From Vibrio tritonius (GTDB lineage Bacteria > Pseudomonadota > Gammaproteobacteria > Enterobacterales > Vibrionaceae), in NCBI RefSeq assembly GCF_001547935.1, contig NZ_AP014635.1, positions 1,736,001-1,800,000 on the forward strand: a stretch of 64,000 nucleotides of DNA, given 5' to 3'. The position numbers were made by a program, and so were the translations under genes. Positions within the stretch are counted from its first letter, which is position 1. The number at the start of each line of letters is the position of its first letter. The notes under the pieces are model-generated. The model was given only the letters and a program-made list of their open reading frames with translations, was not told where the DNA came from and did not search any database. This document shows positions 34,646 to 44,412 of this stretch, piece after piece.

Positions 34646-36534
34646 TGGATCAACAAGCAAAATTCAGTGTGGGTATCGACCTTGGTACCACTCACTGCGT
34701 ACTCTCTTATCTCGATTTAGAGCAAGAAGACGCAACCGTTGAAGTGATGAGCATTGCCCAGATGAGTGCACCAGGCACCGTTGAGAGCTACCCGCAGCTG
34801 GGCTCATTTCTTTATCAGCCACACGAACATGAAATGTCGCCAAGTTCGCGTCGTCTGCCTTGGACCGACCAACCAACAGCGCTTGTAGGTGCTATTGCGC
34901 GTAACCTAGGTGCTAAAACCCCGATTCGCTTGGTATCAAGTGCGAAATCTTGGTTATGTCACGGTGGTGTTAATCGTCGCCAAGCCTTCTTGCCGGCAGG
35001 CAGCCCTGAAGACGTAGCAAAAGTATCGCCAATTCGTGCCACAGAGCTGTATCTTGATCACCTGCAACAAGCTTGGAATTACAGTAATCCGCAAGCGCCG
35101 TTAGCAGAGCAAGATGTCACCATTACTGTGCCAGCATCGTTTGATCCCGCAGCGCGCGATCTCACCGCAGAAGCCGCTTACAACATCGGTCTAACCAATA
35201 TTACCTTGCTTGAAGAACCTCAAGCTGCGCTTTACCACTGGATCGATCACACCCAAGATGCGTGGCGTGAACAAGTCAACGTAGGTGAAGTGGTACTGGT
35301 TATCGATATTGGTGGTGGTACTACCGATTTATCTTTGGTTGAAGTGACCGAAGAAGACGGTAACTTAGTACTTAATCGCATCGCCGTAGGTGAACATATC
35401 CTACTTGGCGGTGACAACATGGACCTTGCCCTTGCCTATCGCCTAAAAATGAAGTTAGCGCAAGACGGTAAAGAGCTGCAACCGTGGCAAATCCAAGCCA
35501 TGTCCCATGCGTGCCGCGATGCAAAAGAAACCCTATTAAGCGCCAATGATGTTGAATCTGTGCCAATCGTAGTACCAAGTCGTGGCTCAAAACTGCTTGG
35601 CGCAACGCTAAAAACTGAGCTGACTCGCCAAGAAGTGGAACAAACTCTCGTTGATGGCTTCTTCCCTCAAGTGACCGTTACCGATCACCCAATGCAGAAA
35701 CCGCGCGGTGCTCTAACGCAAATGGGTCTGCCTTATGCACAAGATGCTGGTATTACCCGCCATATCGCTGCGTTTTTAACCAAACAAGCCAATGCCCAAG
35801 GCCAAGAAACTCAAGACAGCATGCCCTTCAACATGCCAGGCATGCCAGTCGCACCGGCTGAGTTTATTAAGCCAAACAAAATATTGCTTAACGGCGGTGT
35901 GCTCAAGTCTGAGTTACTTGCTGAGCGCCTACTGAACACCATCAACCAATGGTTAACGGATGCACAAACCGAATCTGCGACATTACTAGAAGGATCAGAC
36001 CTTGATCTGTCCGTTGCGTGCGGTGCGGCCTACTACGGCGCAGTGCGCAAAGGCGAAGGCGTTCGTATTCGAGGTGGTATTGCAAGCGCTTATTACGTGG
36101 GTATTGAAAGTGCCATGCCCGCCATTCCGGGAATGCCAATGCCAATGGAAGCGTTGTGTGTCGCTCCGTTTGGTATGGAAGAAGGCACAGAATGCAATGT
36201 ACCAAGCCAGCAATTTGGTTTGGTGATTGGTCAACCGGTGCATTTCCAATTCTACGGTTCAACCGTTCGTCGTGATGATCTTGCTGGCACTCATTTAGAT
36301 TATTGGACACCACAAGAGCTAGAAGAATTACCAGAGATTCAAGTGACTCTGCCAGTAAGCGAAGGTCGTCGCGAAGGTGAAGTTGTTCCTGTAACGCTTC
36401 AATCACGAGTGACTGAATTGGGCACATTGCAACTGCACGCGATTGCGGCAGACAATGGCCAACGTTGGCATGTTGAATTTGATGTGCGCGACGGCCACTC
36501 TGATTCTGATGAATCTTCTTCAATCAGCGAATAA
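34645..36534 (+). CDS. Hsp70-family protein without typical lid
   Basis: A 629-residue actin-fold ATPase. The phosphate-1 loop GIDLGTTHCVLSY, phosphate-2 VLVIDIGGGTTDLS and adenosine motif LNGGVLKSELLAERL are present. An insertion rich in Met and Pro (MPFNMPGMPVAPAE) is seen near residue 395. The C-terminal part has a short substrate-domain-like beta region and an Asp/Ser-rich end (DSDESSSISE), and no long helical lid. It overlaps the DUF2760 gene and precedes a second Hsp70-like gene. A dedicated chaperone pair is suggested. Partners are unknown. Confidence 0.88.
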   Translation: MDQQAKFSVGIDLGTTHCVLSYLDLEQEDATVEVMSIAQMSAPGTVESYPQLGSFLYQPHEHEMSPSSRRLPWTDQPTALVGAIARNLGAKTPIRLVSSAKSWLCHGGVNRRQAFLPAGSPEDVAKVSPIRATELYLDHLQQAWNYSNPQAPLAEQDVTITVPASFDPAARDLTAEAAYNIGLTNITLLEEPQAALYHWIDHTQDAWREQVNVGEVVLVIDIGGGTTDLSLVEVTEEDGNLVLNRIAVGEHILLGGDNMDLALAYRLKMKLAQDGKELQPWQIQAMSHACRDAKETLLSANDVESVPIVVPSRGSKLLGATLKTELTRQEVEQTLVDGFFPQVTVTDHPMQKPRGALTQMGLPYAQDAGITRHIAAFLTKQANAQGQETQDSMPFNMPGMPVAPAEFIKPNKILLNGGVLKSELLAERLLNTINQWLTDAQTESATLLEGSDLDLSVACGAAYYGAVRKGEGVRIRGGIASAYYVGIESAMPAIPGMPMPMEALCVAPFGMEEGTECNVPSQQFGLVIGQPVHFQFYGSTVRRDDLAGTHLDYWTPQELEELPEIQVTLPVSEGRREGEVVPVTLQSRVTELGTLQLHAIAADNGQRWHVEFDVRDGHSDSDESSSISE

Positions 36535-36547
36535 TCATCGCCCTATT

Positions 36548-36576
36548 AACGGCGCCTTTCTAGGCGCCGTTTGTTT
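36548..36576 (+). terminator. Hairpin between the two Hsp70 genes
   Basis: Stem AACGGCGCC / GGCGCCGTT with loop TTTCTA followed by TGTTT. The T-run is weak, so part of the transcripts may read through into the next Hsp70 gene. Confidence 0.7.
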
Positions 36577-36647
36577 AAATATCATTCCCTAATGATATTG
36601 CAAGCGACCCAACACAATAGCGCTTGCCTAACCCTGATGAGGTCTTC

Positions 36648-39461
36648 ATGTCCAAACCACGTTATCTTGTCGGCATTGACTTAGGAACCACGAATACCGT
36701 TGTCGCATTCTGCGAGCTTTCTGAACCACTCAATCAACAACCGATTGAACTGTTTGCCATTGATCAATTAAAAGGACCGGGAGAAGTGGTTCGCAAACCG
36801 CTTTTACCCTCATTCCGTTATCACCCGGCGCCAACACAATTTTCTGCATCTAACATGACACTGCCTTGGGAAAACCAAGTTGTTGAAGGTGATATTCCCC
36901 ATGCCATCATTGGTGAGTGGGCGCGTGACTTAGGCGCGCGCAGTGAAGGACGCCAAGTGTCTAGTGCCAAAAGTTGGTTGTCTCACACTGGCGTGGAGCG
37001 CACGCAAGAGATCCTGCCATGGGCTGGTGCACAAGATGTTGAGAAAGTCTCTCCTATTATTGCCAGTGCCAGTTACCTCAATCACATCCGCCAATCGTGG
37101 AATCATCGCCACCCAAGCCATCCCCTTGAGGAACAAGATGTGGTGGTCACGGTGCCCGCCTCTTTTGATGAATCGGCACGCAAGTACACCTTAGAAGCCG
37201 CTACCCTAGCAGGTTTACACAACATCGCGTTATTGGAAGAGCCCCAAGCCGTGTGTTACGACTGGTATGCTCGTCACCAAGCCAGCGCTGCGAAAGAACT
37301 CGCCGAAATTCCACTTATTTTGGTGTGCGATATCGGCGGGGGGACCACAGATTTAAGTTTAATCAGTGCCGCCACCACCTCAGAACAGTTGGCGCTGAAT
37401 CGTATTGGTGTTGGCGACCATCTTATGCTCGGTGGCGATAACCTTGATCTGGCGTTAGCCCATTTAGCAGAAAGCCGTTTTAAAGGCAGTAATGCGTTAA
37501 ATGCTACCGCGTTAACCAAGCTAATTCAGCAAACCCGCCAAGCAAAAGAACAACTGCTTTCAAGCCAAGCTCCCGATGAAGTAAAAGTGACATTGCTAGG
37601 GAGTGGTTCAAAGCTGCTCGGTGGCACGCGTAGCGTCGCCATTACTAAACAAGAAGTGCACCAAATTGCGTTGGAGGGATTTTTCCCACTCAGCCTCTTA
37701 ACAGACACGCCAGATCAACGTCGCAGCGCAATGGTGGAATTTGGTTTGCCATACGTAGCAGATCCTGCAGTTAGTAAACATATTGCCCAATTCCTCGCTC
37801 AGCACCAAGCGATTGCGCGCCAAGCAGCAGGCCAAGACGGTGATGCGCCATGTGTGCCAGTGGGATTACTGCTCAATGGGGGCGCGTTTAATAGCGACCT
37901 CATTACTGGGCGTATCACGCAACTGCTCGAAAATTGGCGTGGATCACCGATTACTCTGCTCGATAACCCGCACCCTGATTGGTCGGTTGCGTTGGGTGCG
38001 GTGGCTTATGGCAAAGCTCGCCGCGGCGCACAACTAAAAATTGGCGGTGGTTCACCTCGCTCCTATTTCTTGCATCTGCCAGAAAAAAATAAACGTTCAA
38101 AAGCTCTCTGCCTGTTAGCAAAAGGAACTGAAGAGGGACAAGAGATTCGTCTTAGCAGCCGTCGCTTTTCGCTAACCTTGGGAGAACCGGTACGCTTTAT
38201 GTTGCTTACCTCTCCCTACGACGAGCTTGCGCCCGGTACAACCATCCGTAACGGATTGCTAAGCGACATTGACCCAGAAAAGTTTGCCGCACTTCCGCCT
38301 TATGTCACAACCTTAGCAGGTGACGACAACGTTGAACTTGCCGCTAACCAGAAGCAACGCGTTGAGGTGATATTGGCAAGCCAACTCACCGAAGTAGGCA
38401 CTCTGCAACTTGAATGCGTAAATGGTAACGATGATAGCCAGCGTTGGACGCTAGAATTTGATGTGCGTGGCCAAACACAAAGTACGGAGAATCATAACGA
38501 TACCAATACCGTATCGAAATCACTCTCAGACTCTCTGCAGCTTATTAGCAAAGCGTACAGTGGCAATAAAAATAGCACTGAAGCCGATACCATCAAAACG
38601 CTGACCAAATCCCTAGAGAAAAAGCTAGGCAAACGCGATCAATGGGATTTCGACACATTAAGACAGCTGTATGATGCTTTCGCCCTTGGCAAAAAACGTC
38701 GTCGACGCTCCATGCAACATGAACAAACATGGTTACGTTTGACTGGCTACGCGATGCGTCCTGGCTTTGGCGCGCCAACCGATTCATGGCGTATGGAACA
38801 ACTATGGCCGATATACCAGCAAGGCATCCAGTTTTCCAGCCATGCAACATGGAGCGATTGGTGGACCTTTTGGCGGCGCGTGGGCGGCGGTTTAAACCAA
38901 GAACAACAAGAAACCATTCTGGCTGATATTGCGAAATATTTGCATCCTGGTTCTGCGCGAGCAGCTAAAAACCAACAGGAATCCCATGACCGAGGTTATG
39001 AAGCCATGGTGCGCCTAGCTGCCTCGCTTGAACATCTTCACCCCGACGATAAAGTATTACTGGCGACATGGTTTTTGAAAAAGGCCACCAGCCAAACCGA
39101 TTTTGTGTCTGCCCATTGGTGGGCACTGGGCCGTCTTGCCTCGCGCGTTCCGTTTTATGGCAGCGCCCATAATGTGGTAAGTAGAGAACAAGTTCAGCAA
39201 TGGCTGCCTAAGCTTCTTAGCGAGGATTGGAATGCAGAGCCAATGGCCGGCTTTGCTACCATGATGATGTGTCGTAAAACCGGAGACCGCACCCGCGATA
39301 TTAGTGAGGATTTGCGCGCAACGGTTATCGAAAAATTACGCAGCAGCAAAGTACCTGACTCATGGGTCGGATTAGTCGCAGAAGTGACACAACTCTCAGA
39401 AAGTGAGTCAAAACGAGCCTTTGGTGATGCTTTGCCCAATGGGCTTATTTTAATCAACTAG
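36648..39461 (+). CDS. Hsp70-family protein with C-terminal DUF3731
   Basis: A 937-residue protein related to its neighbour. The ATPase motifs are GIDLGTTNTVVAFC, LVCDIGGGTTDLSL and LLNGGAFNSDLI. The beta region ends near residue 610 (TLEFDVRG). The last 320 residues are an extra helical domain (KKRRRRSMQHEQTWLRLTGY, then RPGFGAPTDSWRMEQLWPIY, WWTFWRRVGGGL), which I match to DUF3731, known at the end of such Hsp70 proteins. The ATG at 36648 has GAGG nearby; the earlier TTG at 36624 is less likely. Confidence 0.88.
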   Translation: MSKPRYLVGIDLGTTNTVVAFCELSEPLNQQPIELFAIDQLKGPGEVVRKPLLPSFRYHPAPTQFSASNMTLPWENQVVEGDIPHAIIGEWARDLGARSEGRQVSSAKSWLSHTGVERTQEILPWAGAQDVEKVSPIIASASYLNHIRQSWNHRHPSHPLEEQDVVVTVPASFDESARKYTLEAATLAGLHNIALLEEPQAVCYDWYARHQASAAKELAEIPLILVCDIGGGTTDLSLISAATTSEQLALNRIGVGDHLMLGGDNLDLALAHLAESRFKGSNALNATALTKLIQQTRQAKEQLLSSQAPDEVKVTLLGSGSKLLGGTRSVAITKQEVHQIALEGFFPLSLLTDTPDQRRSAMVEFGLPYVADPAVSKHIAQFLAQHQAIARQAAGQDGDAPCVPVGLLLNGGAFNSDLITGRITQLLENWRGSPITLLDNPHPDWSVALGAVAYGKARRGAQLKIGGGSPRSYFLHLPEKNKRSKALCLLAKGTEEGQEIRLSSRRFSLTLGEPVRFMLLTSPYDELAPGTTIRNGLLSDIDPEKFAALPPYVTTLAGDDNVELAANQKQRVEVILASQLTEVGTLQLECVNGNDDSQRWTLEFDVRGQTQSTENHNDTNTVSKSLSDSLQLISKAYSGNKNSTEADTIKTLTKSLEKKLGKRDQWDFDTLRQLYDAFALGKKRRRRSMQHEQTWLRLTGYAMRPGFGAPTDSWRMEQLWPIYQQGIQFSSHATWSDWWTFWRRVGGGLNQEQQETILADIAKYLHPGSARAAKNQQESHDRGYEAMVRLAASLEHLHPDDKVLLATWFLKKATSQTDFVSAHWWALGRLASRVPFYGSAHNVVSREQVQQWLPKLLSEDWNAEPMAGFATMMMCRKTGDRTRDISEDLRATVIEKLRSSKVPDSWVGLVAEVTQLSESESKRAFGDALPNGLILIN

Positions 39462-39502
39462 AAGACCAAGCTCTGCCACTATTCGATTTATCATGCTCGA
39501 TA

Positions 39503-39539
39503 AAAACCGCCAAACTGATTCAGTTTGGCGGTTTCTTTA
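39503..39539. terminator. Terminator after Hsp70 gene
   Basis: Stem AAACCGCCAAACTG / CAGTTTGGCGGTTT, A-run before and TCTTT after. It separates two converging genes and may serve both. Confidence 0.9.
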
Positions 39540-39564
39540 TACCAACTTCAAACGCAAACCGTAG

Positions 39565-40716
39565 TTAACTGACCGTAACTAACTGGTTGCGACCTTCCGC
39601 TTTGGCTTGGTAGAGCGCTTCATCTGCTAACCCAAAACATCGGGTTAAGTCGTGCGCTCCTTCCAATTGGGAAACACCAATACTCACCGTGATCTGGAGA
39701 CTGATGTTGTCTAACATAAACTTATGTTTTGCAACGGATTTACGAAAGTGAGATAACTTAGCAAACACTTTATCGCGACTCTGACGGCAAAAGAGAATCG
39801 CAAACTCTTCGCCACCAAAACGGGCCACTAAGTCATTATCGAAAGCGCTTTGTAGGAGAAAAGAAAGTTCTTCAAGTATTTTGTCACCCTGAAGGTGGCC
39901 GTATACATCATTCACTGGCTTGAAATGGTCAATATCAATAATCGCAATAAAATAAGGCCCTTGTTCTCTTTCAAACAACAATGCTGATTTATCTTCAAAG
40001 AAACGGCGGTTATAAAGCCCGGTCAATTTATCGCGTATCGCTCGCTGATAGTGCCACTCTATCTCATCGAAAAACAGTAAAGATAAAATGGCCCCTAATT
40101 GGACAAAAGTCACCACGTTTTGAGCTACGACTATGCCGCTAATAAAGAAAATCATACGCTGGGATAAATCGTAACAAATTGCCGGAACAAAACTCGCAGC
40201 AGCCGAGAAAAACAACCCAGCTATCAATAACCTATCGCCTATTTTACCGCGAGTACGATGCTGAATAGCGATATACGTAGCAAAGAGAAAACCGAACGAC
40301 AAGCTCACCGCGGCGATATTTGCTCGTAATGCAAATGAATCAGGAACATATAACACAAGCCAGTACATTAAGGCAGTGTAGGCCACAATATGAACTGCAG
40401 CGAAAATTTGCACGCTGCTGGTTAAGCGACGTTGATACCACTGCATTACCCCAAACAACATCAGATACGTCACCGACTGATAAGTAAAGTTATTTGCCAG
40501 CACAATAAAGCGAATATCAAACCAACCTCGCGCCAAACTGATCGCGTAACCGGCACCAAAAAACAGGCTATAAAGCATAAACCAATTAGCTGCGCGTTTT
40601 TTGTTCAGGGTGAGCTGATTCCTCGCCATAAAAAGAAACAAAAAGGCGATAAAGCAACATATCAAGTTATTGATAATTGTAGCTAACCGTAGGATATCGA
40701 TATCAGCGGCGTTCAT
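39565..40716 (-). CDS. Diguanylate cyclase with membrane sensor part
   Basis: A 383-residue protein (ATG 40716; the TTG at 40734 is less likely). About seven hydrophobic segments fill residues 1-205, a membrane-embedded sensor of unknown ligand. The GGDEF domain follows (DKLTGLYNRRFFED, IIDIDHFKPVNDVYGH, RFGGEEFAILF near residue 303). The active site GGEEF is intact, so it should make cyclic di-GMP. The inhibitory RxxD site is absent (SAFDNDLVARF instead). A Fur-box-like sequence lies about 150 bases upstream. Confidence 0.92.
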   Translation of the reverse strand: MNAADIDILRLATIINNLICCFIAFLFLFMARNQLTLNKKRAANWFMLYSLFFGAGYAISLARGWFDIRFIVLANNFTYQSVTYLMLFGVMQWYQRRLTSSVQIFAAVHIVAYTALMYWLVLYVPDSFALRANIAAVSLSFGFLFATYIAIQHRTRGKIGDRLLIAGLFFSAAASFVPAICYDLSQRMIFFISGIVVAQNVVTFVQLGAILSLLFFDEIEWHYQRAIRDKLTGLYNRRFFEDKSALLFEREQGPYFIAIIDIDHFKPVNDVYGHLQGDKILEELSFLLQSAFDNDLVARFGGEEFAILFCRQSRDKVFAKLSHFRKSVAKHKFMLDNISLQITVSIGVSQLEGAHDLTRCFGLADEALYQAKAEGRNQLVTVS

Positions 40717-40734
40717 GAAGATCTCATCAAACAA

Positions 40735-41229
40735 ATGGTTTAGGTGTAGAAGTTCAAACGAAACGGTTGAAAAGCAGGCTAATCATACACGAAAATATGA
40801 CACCCAATCCATTTAATTTGTTTTTTATTGCAAAAATTATCAATAAAGGCACACTAATAAAGAGCAGGATTGATTATCATTATCTTTAATATACTTTAGG
40901 TGACTTGAAGATACTACGTTAGAAACACAATCGCCGTACAGTTTTGTGGGAACGTTACCGATAACAAAAGTGATCTCGTCGGTGCTTTAACACCTTTGAG
41001 CCTAATCCGACACAAAAATAAACGTTTGTTTACTCGCAATTTCATGAGTAAACAGTATAGAATGTGCGACCTTGCTCACACCGAGCAAATGAAACTAAGT
41101 TAGAATGGGAACCTTAGGCACATATGCCACTCTCATTACTCACAAATTATAAAATGTAATTAAAATGGCCTTTGTCTTTCTGATAAGGGTGTACCGTTTA
41201 TTAACGATAAAACAAATCCGTTGTAGCCA
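40735..41229. other. Long intergenic region with a Fur-box-like site
   Basis: Nearly 500 bases with no gene. It contains the Fur-like site at 40866-40884 and must carry the promoters of two divergent genes. I see no other strong structure. Confidence 0.5.
40866..40884. promoter_or_regulatory. Fur-box-like operator
   Basis: AGGATTGATTATCATTATC matches 15 of 19 positions of the classical GATAATGATTATCATTATC. It lies about 150 bases before the diguanylate cyclase start (leftward) and about 345 before the 182-residue gene (rightward). Functional assignment inferred. Confidence 0.45.
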
Positions 41230-41778
41230 ATGAGTCCAGATAAATTTACCAACGTCTATCGCTTACCAGGCTCCATTCAAGTGCGTATTGCTAAATGGCA
41301 AGCAACCTTTCGTGGAACCTCTGATTTAGTGCTTCACAAAGCCCTAACCGAGCGTAACAAACAATATAGTAATCGTGACTTCTTGCCTAAAGGATGGTGT
41401 TTAGTCCCTTTTGCGAATGACGATATTTCTATCACGCACCATGGTCGGTATATTCAAACCACTATATTAACCATGCAAGACAGAAAAGTCGCATACAAAC
41501 GAATCTACTTATCTCGTTTACCATTAGAACAAGCCGAACCGGCTCTATTAGCATTTAAACAAGAGTGGATGGGGAAATATAATCGCGTCGTAAAACGCTA
41601 TAACCAAATTAAGAAAAAAGAATTTCTTAATCTCGCTCGTGAAGAATTAGAAACGCTCTACCCCTCTATTCCAAAGGGAGAGTTTGACAAAGAGTTATGG
41701 AACCGCTTGGTGTTAAGTGAACTAGGGCCTGCAAAAAAATACAGTAACCCTTATTTTGTCAAAAAAGCGGATATCTAA
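41230..41778 (+). CDS. Protein of unknown function (182 aa)
   Basis: A basic protein with no signal peptide or membrane segment. It starts MSPDKFTNVYRLPGSIQVRI and has conserved-looking aromatic stretches (DFLPKGWCLVPFANDDISI, then HGRYIQTTILTMQDRKVAYK) and a Lys-rich helix (NRVVKRYNQIKKKEFLNLAR). It could bind nucleic acid, but no family is recognised. No clear ribosome site is seen before the ATG, and it stands alone between two diguanylate cyclase loci. Confidence 0.75.
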   Translation: MSPDKFTNVYRLPGSIQVRIAKWQATFRGTSDLVLHKALTERNKQYSNRDFLPKGWCLVPFANDDISITHHGRYIQTTILTMQDRKVAYKRIYLSRLPLEQAEPALLAFKQEWMGKYNRVVKRYNQIKKKEFLNLAREELETLYPSIPKGEFDKELWNRLVLSELGPAKKYSNPYFVKKADI

Positions 41779-41835
41779 CGAACCAACCATACTGATAAGT
41801 AGCAGAGTTTCATTTTCTAAGTATCATTTTGGAGA

Positions 41836-43179
41836 TCATCCAAGTTTGATCTCCTCTTCGAGTTCATCCATCAATGCACAACAACAATTTCCTTCGATCT
41901 TCATCTTAGCTTGATACATTGCTTTGTCGGCAACACGAATTAACGATACTGCGTCATGTCCTTGAATGGGGTAAAGTGCAATACCTATGCTAGCTCCAAC
42001 TGATACTTCACAACCATCATCCACTGTTATCGGCTTGCTAAGCACATCGATTAATTGCATTGCTTTCTCTTTAACGCCGCTAAAATTGGTGAGTAAATCG
42101 AGACAGACAATAAACTCATCACCACCAAACCGACCACAAAAATCAGACTCTCGTAGATTTTCTCGTAATCGTTCTGCAATCGTTAGAATCACTCTATCGC
42201 CAGCATCATGGCCAAAACTGTCATTAATCTGCTTAAACTTATCAAGGTCGATAAAGAGCACTGCTAATTTAAGATGAGTTCGCCTTGCTTGGGTTATCGC
42301 TTGGTTAAGATGTTCTTTCAGTGCACGACGATTTAGCAACCCACTTAATGCATCTTTTTCTGATAAGAAACGTAACCGCTCTTTCTGTTTTTTCAATTTG
42401 GAAGTTTGGCGTTCAACTTCACTTTGCAATTCTTCTTTACTGTATGTGGTATCTTGCAATGAGATTTTCATCTGGTTAAAGAATTTCGCCAAAATAACAA
42501 ATTCACTGTCCAAGTTATGATGGGATAAACGACTATCTAAATCACCACGAGCAAGATCTGAGATCCCCTGCTTCATAAGACTGAAACCCCGCTTTTGCCG
42601 CTGCAAAATAATGTACGCTATCACACCGACGATCAGGGCAAATACCACTTGTTGAACCAAGGCACTGATGATGGAAAATTGTTGGTTTGAGGCACTTTCA
42701 TCCAAGACGAGACGTTGAATATAAGACAATTCTTCCGTCATATTCTGCACCAACATGTTGTAACGGGAGTGGAGCAACTCTCTAGCGCCAACAAAGCGGC
42801 GTCCAGAGTTGCTTAACAATACTTCATCTTGCTCTGTCAATGCTCTCTCTTGAATTAGCAGAGCGGCAAGATTGCCGTTCATTTTGATCAGGTTATCGAC
42901 TCTAAATTCAACGTCAGTGGTATTTTGCAGTAAACTCGCCAATTTCTTTTGCGCAAGATAGACCTGCTCTAAACTCTTCTCATCATCATATTGTAAAAAC
43001 ACCCACAGCTGACTTCGTAAACCATCAACACTATGTTGAATCTCGGTAATGCTATGTATCTCGTTTTGCGTTTTCTGCTGTTGCTGCCAAAGTTCAAAAA
43101 GAGACAAAACAATAAAGCCAACCAAAAGAGCTGTAGCAGCCAATAACAATGTTAATTTACGTGTAGTAGAGTTAATCAT
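41836..43179 (-). CDS. Diguanylate cyclase with periplasmic sensor and HAMP
   Basis: A 447-residue membrane protein: membrane segment (about 10-30), periplasmic helical sensor (31-175), second segment (176-195), HAMP-type linker (to about 250), coiled coil, then GGDEF (DALSGLLNRRALKEHLNQA, FIDLDKFKQINDSFGHDAGD, RFGGDEF near 351). The catalytic site is intact and the inhibitory site RESD lies five residues before GGDEF, so product inhibition is expected. Its start overlaps the stop of the upstream binding-protein gene by four bases. The pair should form a ligand-controlled cyclic di-GMP switch. Confidence 0.93.
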   Translation of the reverse strand: MINSTTRKLTLLLAATALLVGFIVLSLFELWQQQQKTQNEIHSITEIQHSVDGLRSQLWVFLQYDDEKSLEQVYLAQKKLASLLQNTTDVEFRVDNLIKMNGNLAALLIQERALTEQDEVLLSNSGRRFVGARELLHSRYNMLVQNMTEELSYIQRLVLDESASNQQFSIISALVQQVVFALIVGVIAYIILQRQKRGFSLMKQGISDLARGDLDSRLSHHNLDSEFVILAKFFNQMKISLQDTTYSKEELQSEVERQTSKLKKQKERLRFLSEKDALSGLLNRRALKEHLNQAITQARRTHLKLAVLFIDLDKFKQINDSFGHDAGDRVILTIAERLRENLRESDFCGRFGGDEFIVCLDLLTNFSGVKEKAMQLIDVLSKPITVDDGCEVSVGASIGIALYPIQGHDAVSLIRVADKAMYQAKMKIEGNCCCALMDELEEEIKLG

Positions 43180-44198
43180 TTGGCAGGCTCCTCAGTCTGA
43201 AGAACTTTGGATAAGGCCTGCGAGTCAAAAAAAGAACGATAGTCTGGCATATTTCCCTTTACCAATTTGTTATCTATTGCCCAGCGAGCTTGCAGTTCTA
43301 AGTTGGCTAAAAGTGCATTTCCCAAAGAGAGACGGAAAGAATAGTCGTGCCAAGACCATTCTAATTGATGCTGCCTAATGCCTAGATCAGCCGCAATAAT
43401 CTGCTGTGCTTTATCGGGATACTGATTAATCCAAATAATGGCCGCATGTAATGCTGCTAAAATTTTTTGATGTTGCTCCTTGTGTTGTTCGGCATAACTT
43501 CTCATGGTCATCAAATTAAACGAAAGATCATAAATACCGACGAGACCTAAGTTGATTACATCCGCATTTGCTCCCATCTCAGTGCGGTAACCCCATGGCT
43601 CCCAGACTGAAATCGCATCCACTTTATGACTAAATAACGCTTGATCCATTTTATCCGGCGCATAGTAGACTCGTTCGACATCTGCTGGGTTTAATCCAGA
43701 TGCAATCAGAACAGAATCTAAGTAGAACTCGCTAGAACTTGCCTTCACCACCCCTACTTTTTTCCCTTTAAGCCCTGTTACACTTTTGATCCTACCGCTT
43801 GATAATGTCAACAATTTCATATCATTATCGGAAGACACAAAGCTCGACAATAAAACAAAATCGTTACGCTTAAAACTGCTAAACATAGCGACAGATTCTG
43901 AAGCGGTCGCGTAGTCTACTTCTCCTTTAAACATATCATTACTGCACACCACCCCGCCGTTGCACGGTATTAAGGTGACATTAAGACCTTGTAACTTAAA
44001 TAGACCCAAGTTACTTGCAACGATCAATGGTGAGGAAAGTGGTGTTTGAGACACGCCTATCCGAACAACACTATTTTGTGCTGTCACTTTGTCACTTGCT
44101 GAAGACTCAATCGTGTCTTCCTTTATATTGACTGCTATCAGTGCAACAAGTACAACCGCAGCAAGCCAGCCTAGCTTCGACACGCTCCGCCTATTCAT
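43176..44198 (-). CDS. Periplasmic substrate-binding protein (NMT1/SsuA-like)
   Basis: A 340-residue protein with an N-terminal signal anchor (residues about 8-24). The solute-binding fold of the taurine/nitrate/thiamine-precursor type is visible: RIGVSQTPLSSPLIVASNLG, LFKLQGLNVTLI, LKGKKVGVVKASSSEFYLDS, VDAISVWEPWGYRTEMG. No permease or ATPase gene is near. Its stop overlaps the diguanylate cyclase start (ATGA), so it probably acts as the ligand sensor of that enzyme and not in transport. Ligand unknown. Confidence 0.88.
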   Translation of the reverse strand: MNRRSVSKLGWLAAVVLVALIAVNIKEDTIESSASDKVTAQNSVVRIGVSQTPLSSPLIVASNLGLFKLQGLNVTLIPCNGGVVCSNDMFKGEVDYATASESVAMFSSFKRNDFVLLSSFVSSDNDMKLLTLSSGRIKSVTGLKGKKVGVVKASSSEFYLDSVLIASGLNPADVERVYYAPDKMDQALFSHKVDAISVWEPWGYRTEMGANADVINLGLVGIYDLSFNLMTMRSYAEQHKEQHQKILAALHAAIIWINQYPDKAQQIIAADLGIRQHQLEWSWHDYSFRLSLGNALLANLELQARWAIDNKLVKGNMPDYRSFFDSQALSKVLQTEEPAK

Positions 44199-44357
44199 TC
44201 ACACCTTGCCCCCATAGCAAACATGAAGTGACTTTTATATGCAAAGTGTAGTATTGAATTGGTAAACCGCTACTCCTTAAGAGGCAGATAGGCAAATCTT
44301 ACGGAACTGAATACGAAAAATAAGACAGATATGCAGAGATAATCACATAATATGTAA

Positions 44358-44383
44358 AGCCAGTAGCAAATTTGCTACTGGCT
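44358..44383 (-). terminator. Palindromic hairpin after the SOS gene
   Basis: AGCCAGTAGCAAA / TTTGCTACTGGCT is a perfect inverted repeat 30 bases past the stop of the gene at 44413, with TTTACATATT following on the minus strand. Confidence 0.65.
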
Positions 44384-44412
44384 CAATTTGACCATTAACG
44401 ACGTAACACAAG

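Noticed and set aside
41830..41854. Terminator at the end of the second diguanylate cyclase
   Set aside because: GGAGATCA / TGATCTCC hairpin overlaps the stop codon and lacks a T-run.
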